Translations under genes and position numbers: made by a program
Assembly (NCBI GenBank): GCA_938021445.1
Contig: CALIGR010000012.1
Coordinates: 1-8,121, forward strand
Direction of reading: 5' to 3'
DNA: 8,121 nucleotides
From: an uncultured Candidatus Altimarinota bacterium
Lineage (GTDB): Bacteria > Patescibacteriota > Gracilibacteria > UBA4473
The notes under the pieces: generated by a model
Seen by the model: only the letters and a program-made list of their open reading frames with translations
What the model was told of the DNA's origin: nothing
The model's database searches: none
Shown: positions 1-5,568 of the stretch, one piece after another
How positions within the stretch are numbered: the first letter of the stretch is position 1
Layout of the letters: each line of letters begins with the position of its first letter

Positions 1-135
1 GTCTTGAATTTTTTAGGACACAAAGAAGGCCTCTACTTATCTACTTTTGTCGGAGCGGGGTTAGTTTTTGCTGGTGTTACTGGTTGGTGCGGCATGGCCG
101 CGTTACTTGGGAAAATGCCCTGGAATAAAAGTTAA
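1..135 (+). CDS. DUF2892 (YgaP-like) inner membrane protein, C-terminal fragment
   Basis: The reading frame is open from base 1 to the TAA at 133-135 and gives the last 44 residues of a protein whose start lies outside the window. The visible part is a hydrophobic helix (residues about 9-30 of the fragment) followed by the signature TGWCGMAALLGKMPWNK. That ending, with a Cys-Gly pair and a terminal Met-Pro-Trp-Asn, is typical of DUF2892 proteins, small two-helix membrane proteins also found as the C-terminal part of YgaP-type rhodaneses. The fragment cannot show whether a rhodanese domain precedes it, and the family's role is poorly known. The gene converges on the next one with only 20 bp between stop codons and no GC-bearing terminator hairpin. 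Family assignment is fairly sure; the function is not. Confidence 0.8.
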   Translation, partial: VLNFLGHKEGLYLSTFVGAGLVFAGVTGWCGMAALLGKMPWNKS

Positions 136-155
136 AAACCTAAATTCTTTTAAAC

Positions 156-416
156 CTACTTCCCCCAACGCCACTTCAGCTCTCCTTGAGTGACGGGTTT
201 GGTGAGCTTTAAGAAAATATAAACAGAGGCTAAAATTATGACGCTGGATAGGGCAATAAGTACACCTGGCTGATTTTCATACTGGTTAGTTATTCCGACG
301 GAAATAAGAATGAGGACGAGTATATAAATAAGCGTCACGAGCCATCCCTGCCAACTACACGGAGTAATTCCGTAGCCATAGGTTTTTTGTCGGAACCAGT
401 ATTTTTGATGAGTCAT
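156..416 (-). CDS. Small two-helix membrane protein, conserved hypothetical
   Basis: This 86-residue protein has an N-terminal polar patch rich in aromatic and basic residues (WFRQKTYGYG at 7-16, then SWQGW at 21-25), two hydrophobic segments (about 26-42 and 52-70) and a short basic tail ending WRWGK. The pattern of an aromatic FxxKxYGxG segment, a Trp-Gln-Gly-Trp motif and two helices resembles small conserved bacterial membrane proteins of unknown function that I have seen in many genomes, but I cannot name a family with certainty. The start is the only ATG before the hydrophobic core. It has no Shine-Dalgarno sequence; the upstream bases are gatttgaaac. The gene is divergent from the methyltransferase gene, and the two share a 47-bp promoter region containing a symmetric AGTATACT. 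It ends in TAG. Confidence 0.75.
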   Translation of the reverse strand: MTHQKYWFRQKTYGYGITPCSWQGWLVTLIYILVLILISVGITNQYENQPGVLIALSSVIILASVYIFLKLTKPVTQGELKWRWGK

Positions 417-446
417 GTTTCAAATCTATTTCTTAAATCATTTTTA

Positions 447-454
447 AGTATACT
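447..454. promoter_or_regulatory. Symmetric -10 element AGTATACT between divergent genes
   Basis: The octamer AGTATACT is its own reverse complement, so a good -10 hexamer (TATACT, 5 of 6 matches to TATAAT) can be read on both strands. On the plus strand it occupies 449-454 and would start transcription near 461, only about 3 bases before the methyltransferase ATG at 464, giving an almost leaderless mRNA. On the minus strand it would start near 440, about 24 bases before the start of the 86-residue membrane protein. Neither strand has a good -35 hexamer at 16-18 bp, so strength is uncertain. Divergent promoters sharing a symmetric -10 are a known arrangement in bacteria. Use of this one is inferred from its position. 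Confidence 0.5.
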
Positions 455-463
455 GACATAGTC

Positions 464-1117
464 ATGAAAAAAGCTAAATCTTATTTTTCTCTCCCCTACG
501 AGCTGGACGATATTGGTATGGGAGAAGACGCTCATGTCCGATACCCAAAGGGTTTTGCGAAAAAATTTATTGAAAATTACACTAAACCTTCCGATATTGT
601 GTTCGATCCGTTTGCCGGTTTTGGGACGACGTTGATAGTCGCTCAAGAACTTGGTCGAGTGGGGATTGGTATTGAATACGAACAAGACCGATGTGAATTT
701 ATTTCAAAAAAATTAAAAAGTCCGTCTAAAGTTATCCATGGAAGTGCTCTGGAAATTGAAAAACAGGATCTACCTCTTTTTGACTTCTCTATCACGTCAC
801 CTCCTTATATGCGTTCTTTTGATAAAGAGAATCCACTGTCAAATTATCATGAAAAAGGCAACTACGAGTCTTATCTAAAAAGCATTGAGGATGTCTACAA
901 ACAGGTAAAAGAAAGAATGAAACCCAACGCGAAAGTCGTCATTGAAGTTTCAAACACATTTGGGGAAGGACAACCAATGACACCCCTAGCGTGGGATGTC
1001 GCTTCAGCCGTCAGTAAACATTTATTTTTTGAGAGAGAAATTGTCTTCTTGCATGAGACTGGAAGTGAGTCCGCTTCAGCCCAACATAGCTACTGTCTTG
1101 TTTTTGAGAATAAGTAA
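464..1117 (+). CDS. Orphan DNA methyltransferase (N4-cytosine/N6-adenine type)
   Basis: This 217-residue protein is an S-adenosylmethionine-dependent amino-methyltransferase. Motif I (SAM binding) is DPFAGFGTT at 48-56. Acidic residues at the end of the next strand (GIGIEYE, 67-73) match motif II. The catalytic motif IV is TSPPY at 111-115; the SPPY form is commonest in N4-cytosine enzymes but is also seen in some that modify adenine. Motif I precedes IV, the reverse of the beta-class order. Only about 100 residues follow motif IV, so no sizeable target-recognition domain is visible. The end (SAQHSYCLVFEN) resembles the closing strand of stand-alone methylases. No restriction endonuclease or specificity gene is adjacent, so it is probably an orphan. 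An RNA or non-DNA substrate is not excluded. The start has no Shine-Dalgarno sequence and lies 9 bases past a TATACT. Its 3' end is 8 bp from the convergent GFA-like gene. Confidence 0.85.
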   Translation: MKKAKSYFSLPYELDDIGMGEDAHVRYPKGFAKKFIENYTKPSDIVFDPFAGFGTTLIVAQELGRVGIGIEYEQDRCEFISKKLKSPSKVIHGSALEIEKQDLPLFDFSITSPPYMRSFDKENPLSNYHEKGNYESYLKSIEDVYKQVKERMKPNAKVVIEVSNTFGEGQPMTPLAWDVASAVSKHLFFEREIVFLHETGSESASAQHSYCLVFENK

Positions 1118-1125
1118 AAGCCTCG

Positions 1126-1683
1126 TTAGCTCATGATCTTCGGAGTTGCTATCGGCGTTCCATCTTCTTCAAAAAACGACGAAGGTTTATTGAGTCCTTT
1201 TAGTTTCCACGTGATTAACTTTAGTATTATTTGAGGTCCAGCCTTGAGCATCGAGGTGGCCTTCCTTTTTGGGGTAGGTTCTTTGGGGATCATGACATAG
1301 GCTCTGACGGGGCCTAAATTTTCATCACGGGATTTTGCGTCGTCCATAAAGTCATGGATGACACCGATGAAAGCGACTTTTGAGGACATAGTGTTTCCCA
1401 TAGGCGTTTTGCAGCAATCAGCGTACCACCGAAACAGTCCTTTTTTATTCCATCGAATACACTGAATGTGTTCTTTTCCTTGAGTGATTTCGACGCCATT
1501 GAGTGGCATTTGAAAAATATCAGTCCCACCATGTTCATCGAGGGTAGTGGATGACTTTAGGTACTGAGCAAAGTTTTGGCAGTCCGTGCAGTGGCAGACA
1601 ATTCGGTTACCGGTTTTTGGCGCTACGTTTTTGGCAAGGCCTTGAACTTTACCGCAGGCGCATTTTAAGGGGACGTTTTTCAT
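1126..1683 (-). CDS. GFA-like zinc-binding protein (DUF6151-type)
   Basis: This 185-residue protein has the cysteine layout of glutathione-dependent formaldehyde-activating (GFA) enzyme-like folds: CxC at residues 8 and 10, CHCxxC at 30, 32 and 35, and a CC pair at 90-91. These are expected to bind zinc. Further conserved-looking blocks are LDEHGGTDIFQ (48-58) and KGLFRWYADCCKTPMGNT (81-98), which I associate with the DUF6151 branch rather than true S-(hydroxymethyl)glutathione synthase. The C-terminal third (about 125-185) is basic and variable. Substrate and reaction are unknown; formaldehyde or glutathione chemistry should not be assumed. The gene lies 46 bp downstream of the CIA30 lipoprotein gene on the same strand and may be co-transcribed with it. 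The ATG is directly preceded by TTTAAAAT, with no Shine-Dalgarno sequence. Confidence 0.8.
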   Translation of the reverse strand: MKNVPLKCACGKVQGLAKNVAPKTGNRIVCHCTDCQNFAQYLKSSTTLDEHGGTDIFQMPLNGVEITQGKEHIQCIRWNKKGLFRWYADCCKTPMGNTMSSKVAFIGVIHDFMDDAKSRDENLGPVRAYVMIPKEPTPKRKATSMLKAGPQIILKLITWKLKGLNKPSSFFEEDGTPIATPKIMS

Positions 1684-1729
1684 ATTTTAAACTTAGCCAT
1701 ATTTGCGCTGGAGGTTAAATAAAAACTTC

Positions 1730-2422
1730 TTAACCCGCACTTTTACAAAACCGGATTTCTTTTAGACTCAGCTCATAGCCTCCACCAAGACCGTCATTGA
1801 GGATAATCCCAATCTCACGCGCTTCATCTTTATTAAAACTTTGTGCGTCAATCGGCCGACCAAAAAACGCCGGTGCTAGATCTGAAAATTTAATCATCAC
1901 TTCCTGCCAAGCCTCACTGGCTTTTAAATCAAGTGGGGCGCGATGTGAGATATTGCGTCGGGCTTCATCTCGAAAAGTTAAGTCATACCCACGGCCGTCG
2001 CTTTTGGCGAGGAAGGTAACGGCATCAAAATTTTCTAATATTTTTTTGGGAAGTGGCGCACGGACAGAAGTAAAGCCACCGCCATTGAGATTGATCGATC
2101 CGCTGAGGACCATACTCTGATCTATGATTTCAAAACCACCAGTTGATCTTCCTCCCATGACGTTGTCGTTGACTCTTTGCCAGTTAACGTCTTGAGTTCC
2201 ACTAAAGTCGTCAAAGACTTCACAGACCGGTTTTTTCTCAAGGACGATTTCTGGTGCGGGGGGTTCTATTTTTATTTCAGGTTCACTTATCATTTTATTG
2301 TTACTTGTTTTGGTAGGAGGGGAGGGAGTTATAGATTGTGGTTCTTGATTTGTCGTGACTTCAGAAAAACCGCAGCCACATAAGAGTGTAGCACTGTAAA
2401 TCGTTAGCATTTTCTTTATCAT
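1730..2422 (-). CDS. CIA30-domain lipoprotein
   Basis: This 230-residue protein begins with a lipoprotein signal: basic MIKK, a short hydrophobic stretch and a lipobox-like L-C-G-C ending at Cys17. A low-complexity Pro/Thr/Ser/Glu linker (about 20-66) follows, typical of a tether to a membrane. The rest is a CIA30 (complex I intermediate-associated protein 30, NDUFAF1-like) beta-sandwich domain, about 70-227. Its signatures are WQRVNDNVMGGRSTGGF (81-97) and NLNGGGFTSVR (111-121), with the acidic strand DLTFRDEA further on. The domain is galactose-binding-like and in bacteria has no settled role; NADH dehydrogenase assembly, known for the mitochondrial relative, should not be assumed. An intrinsic terminator lies just upstream, so the gene needs its own promoter. 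The GFA-like gene follows after 46 bp. Confidence 0.88.
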   Translation of the reverse strand: MIKKMLTIYSATLLCGCGFSEVTTNQEPQSITPSPPTKTSNNKMISEPEIKIEPPAPEIVLEKKPVCEVFDDFSGTQDVNWQRVNDNVMGGRSTGGFEIIDQSMVLSGSINLNGGGFTSVRAPLPKKILENFDAVTFLAKSDGRGYDLTFRDEARRNISHRAPLDLKASEAWQEVMIKFSDLAPAFFGRPIDAQSFNKDEAREIGIILNDGLGGGYELSLKEIRFCKSAG

Positions 2423-2437
2423 TCTTGAATTCTGTTT

Positions 2438-2443
2438 TTTATA
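2438..2443 (-). promoter_or_regulatory. Candidate -10 box for the CIA30 lipoprotein gene
   Basis: TATAAA is read on the minus strand at 2443 to 2438 and would start transcription near 2431, about 9 bases before the ATG at 2422. A promoter is required between the ATG and the terminator at 2471-2500, and this is the best -10 in that interval. No good -35 is visible at 16-18 bp, and the region is very AT-rich, so chance matches are likely. Confidence 0.35.
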
Positions 2444-2463
2444 AGATTTTAATGAAAGTAATG

Positions 2464-2500
2464 AATAAAAAAATAAGACTCAATTGATTAAGTCTTATTT
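2464..2500 (-). terminator. Intrinsic terminator after the coiled-coil gene
   Basis: A perfect 10-bp inverted repeat, AAATAAGACT at 2471-2480 and AGTCTTATTT at 2491-2500, encloses a 10-base loop. On the minus strand the stem is followed by a T-rich tract (TTTTATT, 2470-2464). It lies 32 bases past the stop of the minus-strand coiled-coil gene, as expected for a Rho-independent terminator ending that cluster. The stem is AT-rich, with 3 GC pairs at the loop-proximal end. On the plus strand the T-tract is weaker and there is no plus-strand gene to end. Confidence 0.8.
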
Positions 2501-2531
2501 AATTAATCTAAAATTTATTTAAACGTGAAGA

Positions 2532-2795
2532 TTACATTTTAGCTTTGAGCTCATGCCATTTCGCTTCAAGTTTTTTGTAGCTAGCCATGGCTTCTTGTTG
2601 AACAGTTTCAAGTGAATCTTCCGTTGAATCCTTTAGCCCATCAAGCATGGATTCAAAGTCTGACTTAGCTGATTGAAATTCTAGATACTCTGGGCTTGTG
2701 GCAATTTCAGCATCAGCTTTGGCTTCCTCAGCTTCAGCGACAACTTGATCGTACTGAGCTTTTAATTTATCGATGACGGCGTCAAATAAAGACAT
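2532..2795 (-). CDS. Small acidic coiled-coil protein
   Basis: This 87-residue protein is almost entirely predicted helix, rich in Glu, Asp, Lys, Ala and Gln, with no Cys, no hydrophobic segment and no signal sequence. Leucines and aromatics recur at heptad-like spacing in two arms (about 4-30 and 35-86), interrupted near TSPEY (33-37), which suggests a helical hairpin or oligomeric coiled coil in the cytoplasm. I do not recognise a named family. It is the last gene before a strong terminator and lies 43 bp downstream of the lmo0937-family gene and, beyond that, the PH-domain gene on the same strand. Proximity to two membrane genes is the only hint of context. The ATG follows ctttttaaact and has no Shine-Dalgarno sequence. 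Confidence 0.75.
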   Translation of the reverse strand: MSLFDAVIDKLKAQYDQVVAEAEEAKADAEIATSPEYLEFQSAKSDFESMLDGLKDSTEDSLETVQQEAMASYKKLEAKWHELKAKM

Positions 2796-2838
2796 AGTTT
2801 AAAAAGTTAAGAATAAAAAATAGTAAGGAGCGGGATGT

Positions 2839-2994
2839 TTATTTTACGATTGGCTTTCCTTTAATAATACGGTAAAGAACCGTTATAACAGCAAGAACTA
2901 GTAAAATATGAATAAAGGTGCCAACCGCCTCTCCAAAGGCAAAAAAACCTAATAACCAACCAAAAAACAAAATGACAGCGATAAGATCAAGCAT
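2839..2994 (-). CDS. lmo0937-family small membrane protein
   Basis: A short frame encodes 51 residues, starting at the ATG at 2994 and ending in TAA at 2839. It begins MLDLIAVILFFGWLLGFFAF, continues with a Gly-containing turn (GEAVGTFIH), a second helix (IHILLVLAVITVLYRII) and a basic tail (KGKPIVK). The two short helices, the Trp-Leu-Leu-Gly in the first, the FIHILLV opening of the second and the basic RIIKG end match the lmo0937 (DUF5670) family of about 50-residue membrane proteins. The family is widespread and its role is not established. The gene sits between the PH-domain gene (69 bp upstream) and the coiled-coil gene (43 bp downstream) on the same strand. It is easily lost to length cut-offs. 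There is no Shine-Dalgarno sequence; TTATAAAA abuts the ATG. Confidence 0.85.
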   Translation of the reverse strand: MLDLIAVILFFGWLLGFFAFGEAVGTFIHILLVLAVITVLYRIIKGKPIVK

Positions 2995-3063
2995 TTTTAT
3001 AAGTGATTAGGAAATAGATAAACGCTGAATTGAGCCTACAGTTTTTTTGTTAATTTTTAAAGT

Positions 3064-3732
3064 TTAAATTTGGTTTTTTTTGGAAACATCATGTGGATTA
3101 AGTTTCTTGAGAAGATCTTGGATTTTCTCAGGATTATCAATCCCCACCATGGTCATTTCTTCGTTAACAAGTCGGTTCTTAATCATGAGATTTCCAAAAT
3201 TTAAGACGACACCTAGAATCGATCTCTTTACATCACAGGACCGAACCTGATTAACGGCAAAAACTTGCTCTCTTGGAAAAAATACACCTCTTCGATATCT
3301 AATTGAATGGTGATTAATCTTATAATTACAAATTTCTCTCATGGCTATTAGGTAGACAGAGATAAAGGTAATAATAGCCAGTAAGCAGATTTCAAGAATA
3401 AGAAACAGTACTATATCAAAACCGCCTCCAGAATTATTAAACAAATTAGAAAGCATAATTACTACAAACTGAGCAAGAACGAAAAAAAGCACGACAATAC
3501 TGAGCTCTCCAGCCAGCCGCCAGAGTGATTTTTTTACGATTACAGGATTTTTCTCTAAAGCCTTTTGTGCTGGGGAGAGTGGGTGAGGCTCGGGTCTTTC
3601 GCTGTACTGATCCTGATCTGCCGTTGAGGCAACGGGGCCAGCCTTATCTAACTTTGGGTTTGACACGATAGCCTCAATTTGAGATATCTCTTGATGTTTA
3701 ATTTTTGCAAATCGATCAAAAAAATTTCTCAT
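3064..3732 (-). CDS. PH-domain (bPH2-type) membrane protein
   Basis: This 222-residue protein has a polar, charged N-terminal region (1-66, rich in Pro and Glu from 44-60). Two membrane helices follow (about 75-97 and 105-130), separated by the glycine-rich loop NNSGGGFD. The C-terminal cytoplasmic domain (about 136-210) has the bacterial PH-like pattern: a short strand with basic residues (YKINHHSIRYRRGVFFPRE), then QVFAVNQVRSCDVKRSILGVVLNFGNL and a final helix after IDNPEKIQDLL. Such two-helix plus bPH2 proteins are common, but ligand and role are mostly unknown. The gene is divergent from the AI-2E permease gene with 24 bp between start codons. It probably heads a unit with the lmo0937-family and coiled-coil genes. 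A weak GGGG lies 9-12 bases before the ATG, the nearest thing to a ribosome binding site in the window, but the spacing is long. Confidence 0.85.
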   Translation of the reverse strand: MRNFFDRFAKIKHQEISQIEAIVSNPKLDKAGPVASTADQDQYSERPEPHPLSPAQKALEKNPVIVKKSLWRLAGELSIVVLFFVLAQFVVIMLSNLFNNSGGGFDIVLFLILEICLLAIITFISVYLIAMREICNYKINHHSIRYRRGVFFPREQVFAVNQVRSCDVKRSILGVVLNFGNLMIKNRLVNEEMTMVGIDNPEKIQDLLKKLNPHDVSKKNQI

Positions 3733-3749
3733 TTTTATTTTTCCCCACC

Positions 3750-3778
3750 GTTATAAATGAAAAGCACTGAATCAACAA
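3750..3778 (-). promoter_or_regulatory. Promoter for the PH-domain gene
   Basis: On the minus strand a TTGTTG hexamer (plus positions 3773-3778) is followed after exactly 17 bp by TATAAC (3750-3755), which matches the -10 consensus at 5 of 6 positions. Transcription would start near 3743, giving a leader of about 10 bases before the ATG at 3732. The -35 keeps only the TTG of TTGACA. The promoter overlaps the first seven codons of the divergent AI-2E permease gene, so the two transcription units must interfere or be coordinated. I found no equally good promoter for the permease. Confidence 0.5.
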
Positions 3779-4734
3779 CTAAAATACTCCGAGGGATTTT
3801 AGCGTTATTGATTTTTGCTCTGATGATTCACTTTAAGATAAACATTCTATGGCAAATTTTCACAGCAATTCTTATCGCTATTGCTTTGATTGAGCTCGCG
3901 TCTTATTTGCAAAAAAAATTTAAGATTTCTTATATTATCTCCATAAGTTTAATTTTATTTTTGATAGCCATGGCCATGGTTTCTTTTTTAGGATTTTTTG
4001 CGTATCAGTTGTACGACCAATTCGGAGAGTTGGTCACAAAGCTACAGGAGTTTTTTAAGCAAGCGCAAGGTTGGTTACAGAAATCAAATGAGGTTTCAAA
4101 CTTAGTTGAAAAGTCAGGCCAAAGTATAGGAAGCGCTTCTCTGAAAAACCTTACAGGTGTCTTTACTCTGCTGGGGACACTGTTTGTAGTAGCTATTATT
4201 GGAATTTTTATCTCAATTACTCCAAAGGTATATCAAAAAGGGCTACGAAGTTTTTGTGTATGGTGGGATGATAGCACTTACAAAAAACTTGAGCACGATG
4301 TTTACGAAGGTTTAAAGAAGTGGCTTAAAGGAAAACTAATTGCTATGGTTAGTATTGCAATTGCCACTTTCATTGGTCTGAGTCTTATTGGAGTTGAATA
4401 TGCTTTGGCTTTAGCCTTAATAGCTGGCTTATTTTCATTTATTCCAAACTTAGGCCCTATGACTTCAGCGGTTCCAGCTTTGATTGTGGCTTCATTTGTC
4501 GGAGTCGAAACGGTTGTTTATGTGGCTTTGCTTTTTATCGGTATTCAAATAGTCGAGGGAAATCTACTCATGCCTATCATCGAAAAAGAGTATGTTGAAG
4601 TTCCGCCAGCGCTTACAATTACCTTGCAGGTATTTTTGGGAATGTTATTTGGTGTATGGGGGCTGATTGTCGCGGCGCCACTCACGGTTGTGTTGCTCAA
4701 AAGTTGGCCAATTCTGGTCGAGAATAAAGATTAA
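3757..4734 (+). CDS. AI-2E family transporter (PerM-like permease)
   Basis: This 325-residue protein is an integral membrane protein of the AI-2E/PerM family. The N-terminus carries hydrophobic segments at about 11-48, then one at 56-83. A long soluble amphipathic region (85-130, containing QLYDQFGELVTKLQEFFKQAQGWL) matches the family's extracytoplasmic domain. Further helices follow at about 137-154, 195-215 and 216-245. The family signatures are clear: FSFIPNLGPMTSAVPA (226-241) and VEGNLLMPIIEKEYVEVPP (266-284), then a last pair of helices (about 286-316) with WGLIVAAPL. The length is near the family norm. Relatives include TqsA, proposed to export AI-2, and sodium/proton antiporters, so the substrate cannot be read from sequence. 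The gene starts 24 bp from the divergent PH gene. The ATG follows CCGTTATAA with no Shine-Dalgarno sequence. Confidence 0.93.
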   Translation: MKSTESTTKILRGILALLIFALMIHFKINILWQIFTAILIAIALIELASYLQKKFKISYIISISLILFLIAMAMVSFLGFFAYQLYDQFGELVTKLQEFFKQAQGWLQKSNEVSNLVEKSGQSIGSASLKNLTGVFTLLGTLFVVAIIGIFISITPKVYQKGLRSFCVWWDDSTYKKLEHDVYEGLKKWLKGKLIAMVSIAIATFIGLSLIGVEYALALALIAGLFSFIPNLGPMTSAVPALIVASFVGVETVVYVALLFIGIQIVEGNLLMPIIEKEYVEVPPALTITLQVFLGMLFGVWGLIVAAPLTVVLLKSWPILVENKD

Positions 4735-4779
4735 GAGCCTTGCTTTTGTATGAGTTTTATTCCTATTATCACATGAAGT

Positions 4780-5043
4780 TTAATCTGAGTTTGATTTTCT
4801 GAGCATGTAGAGCTCCATCTTGAGTTCACCAATACGATCTTCTATGAGTCGTTCGGCACCATCAAGCGCCTCATTGTGAATCTCCACAGCTGTGAGCTCT
4901 AAAAACTTATCGAGTAGTACATCCGCTTTGATCATTCCTAGATCTTGATCGAACTCGCTTTTGTAAAAACGCATCAGCTCCTCGATAACGACTTCCCTTG
5001 ATTCGTCGGATAAGACATCCCAAGGTTCTTTAGCGCGCTTCAT
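4780..5043 (-). CDS. DUF2164 family protein
   Basis: This 87-residue helical protein fits the DUF2164 family: an N-terminal helix (SDESREVVIEELMRFY, about 12-27), the acidic stretch SEFDQDLGMIKADVLLDKFLE (29-49), and the helix AVEIHNEALDGAERLIEDRI (52-71). The FDxDLGxxxAxxLLDxFL pattern and the HNxAxDxA segment are the recognisable parts. The family is cytoplasmic, of unknown function, and usually 80-90 residues, so this copy looks complete. It follows the four-helix membrane protein gene after 30 bp on the same strand and is likely co-transcribed with it. It is convergent with the AI-2E permease across 45 bp. Upstream of the ATG is aaaacaaacag, with no Shine-Dalgarno sequence. Confidence 0.87.
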   Translation of the reverse strand: MKRAKEPWDVLSDESREVVIEELMRFYKSEFDQDLGMIKADVLLDKFLELTAVEIHNEALDGAERLIEDRIGELKMELYMLRKSNSD

Positions 5044-5073
5044 CTGTTTGTTTTAAAAAATTTAATCAAAGTT

Positions 5074-5493
5074 TTACTTAATCGGCAGCATGCCTTCTCC
5101 TGCAAACTTAGTCTGAAAAAAAGACATAACAAGACCGAGGATCGCGCCGTCTATCAATATCCACCAAGGAGAAACGAGTCCCCAAATATCCATCTGCTTA
5201 ATGATCACGATTAGCTGGTTGTAGCAGAGAAGTACGAGCATCAAGTGCATGATGGCACCGACGACAATTCCATGAAACCACCAAGGCATTTTAAAATTAA
5301 GCACTGGGTGTCTCTCAAACATTCCCATAAACGCAATCACGACTCCCATAAAAGCATAAAATAAAACCAGCCCAACTCCAAGTCTCAGGTCAAGTGGCGC
5401 CTTCAAAAGTAGCGCGACAAAAAAGAAGGAAAGCCCCACAATAATTCCGATGATCTTCCCGATGAGGATTCGGTTGGTGATGGTGTGTTTCAT
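5074..5493 (-). CDS. Four-helix conserved membrane protein
   Basis: This 139-residue protein is mostly membrane: helices at about 8-30, 36-58, 74-96 and 104-125, with short polar ends. Conserved-looking positions cluster in the loop after helix 2 and the start of helix 3 (GMFERHPVLNFKMPWWFHG, 57-75), the SPWW before helix 4 (108-111) and the C-terminal FAGEGML segment (130-136). The combination HPVLxFxMPWWxxG recalls uncharacterised membrane proteins I have seen in several bacterial phyla, including candidate-phylum genomes, but I cannot attach a family name. No transport or enzyme motif is visible. It lies 75 bp downstream of the 301-residue gene and 30 bp upstream of the DUF2164 gene, all on the minus strand, and has its own extended -10 candidate. 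Confidence 0.8.
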   Translation of the reverse strand: MKHTITNRILIGKIIGIIVGLSFFFVALLLKAPLDLRLGVGLVLFYAFMGVVIAFMGMFERHPVLNFKMPWWFHGIVVGAIMHLMLVLLCYNQLIVIIKQMDIWGLVSPWWILIDGAILGLVMSFFQTKFAGEGMLPIK

Positions 5494-5517
5494 TTTAGAA
5501 ATATTTAGATATTTATT

Positions 5518-5526
5518 AGTGTAGCA
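5518..5526 (-). promoter_or_regulatory. Extended -10 promoter for the four-helix membrane protein
   Basis: Read on the minus strand, TGCTACACT is an extended -10 (TGn followed by TACACT, 4 of 6 matches to TATAAT). It predicts a start near 5511 and a leader of about 18 bases before the ATG at 5493. There is no clear -35 hexamer at 17 bp, which an extended -10 can tolerate. It would let the membrane protein and DUF2164 genes be transcribed apart from the 301-residue gene upstream. Confidence 0.45.
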
Positions 5527-5568
5527 TAGATTGCGGTTACATTAGTTTTTTTATCACTTCTAACTTTA

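Noticed and set aside
130..155. AT-only inverted repeat between the convergent DUF2892 and 86-residue genes
   Set aside because: The arms are imperfect with almost no GC pairs, so a functional bidirectional terminator cannot be supported.
413..685. 90-residue minus-strand open frame
   Set aside because: It overlaps the methyltransferase motif I region antisense, shows no domain, and would leave no room for the real promoter region; a shadow frame.
464..1683. Restriction-modification system formed by the methyltransferase and its convergent neighbour
   Set aside because: The neighbour is a zinc GFA-like protein with no nuclease motif and is transcribed convergently.
1797..2383. Plus-strand open frames antisense to the CIA30 gene
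   Set aside because: Composition is that of the reverse of a coding strand and no recognisable protein results, whereas the minus-strand protein carries clear CIA30 signatures.
4733..4747. Small hairpin AAGAGC/GCTTTT after the AI-2E permease
   Set aside because: It has a six-pair stem with a wobble and a 3-base loop, overlaps the stop codon, and lacks a proper T-tract after the stem; too weak to call a terminator.
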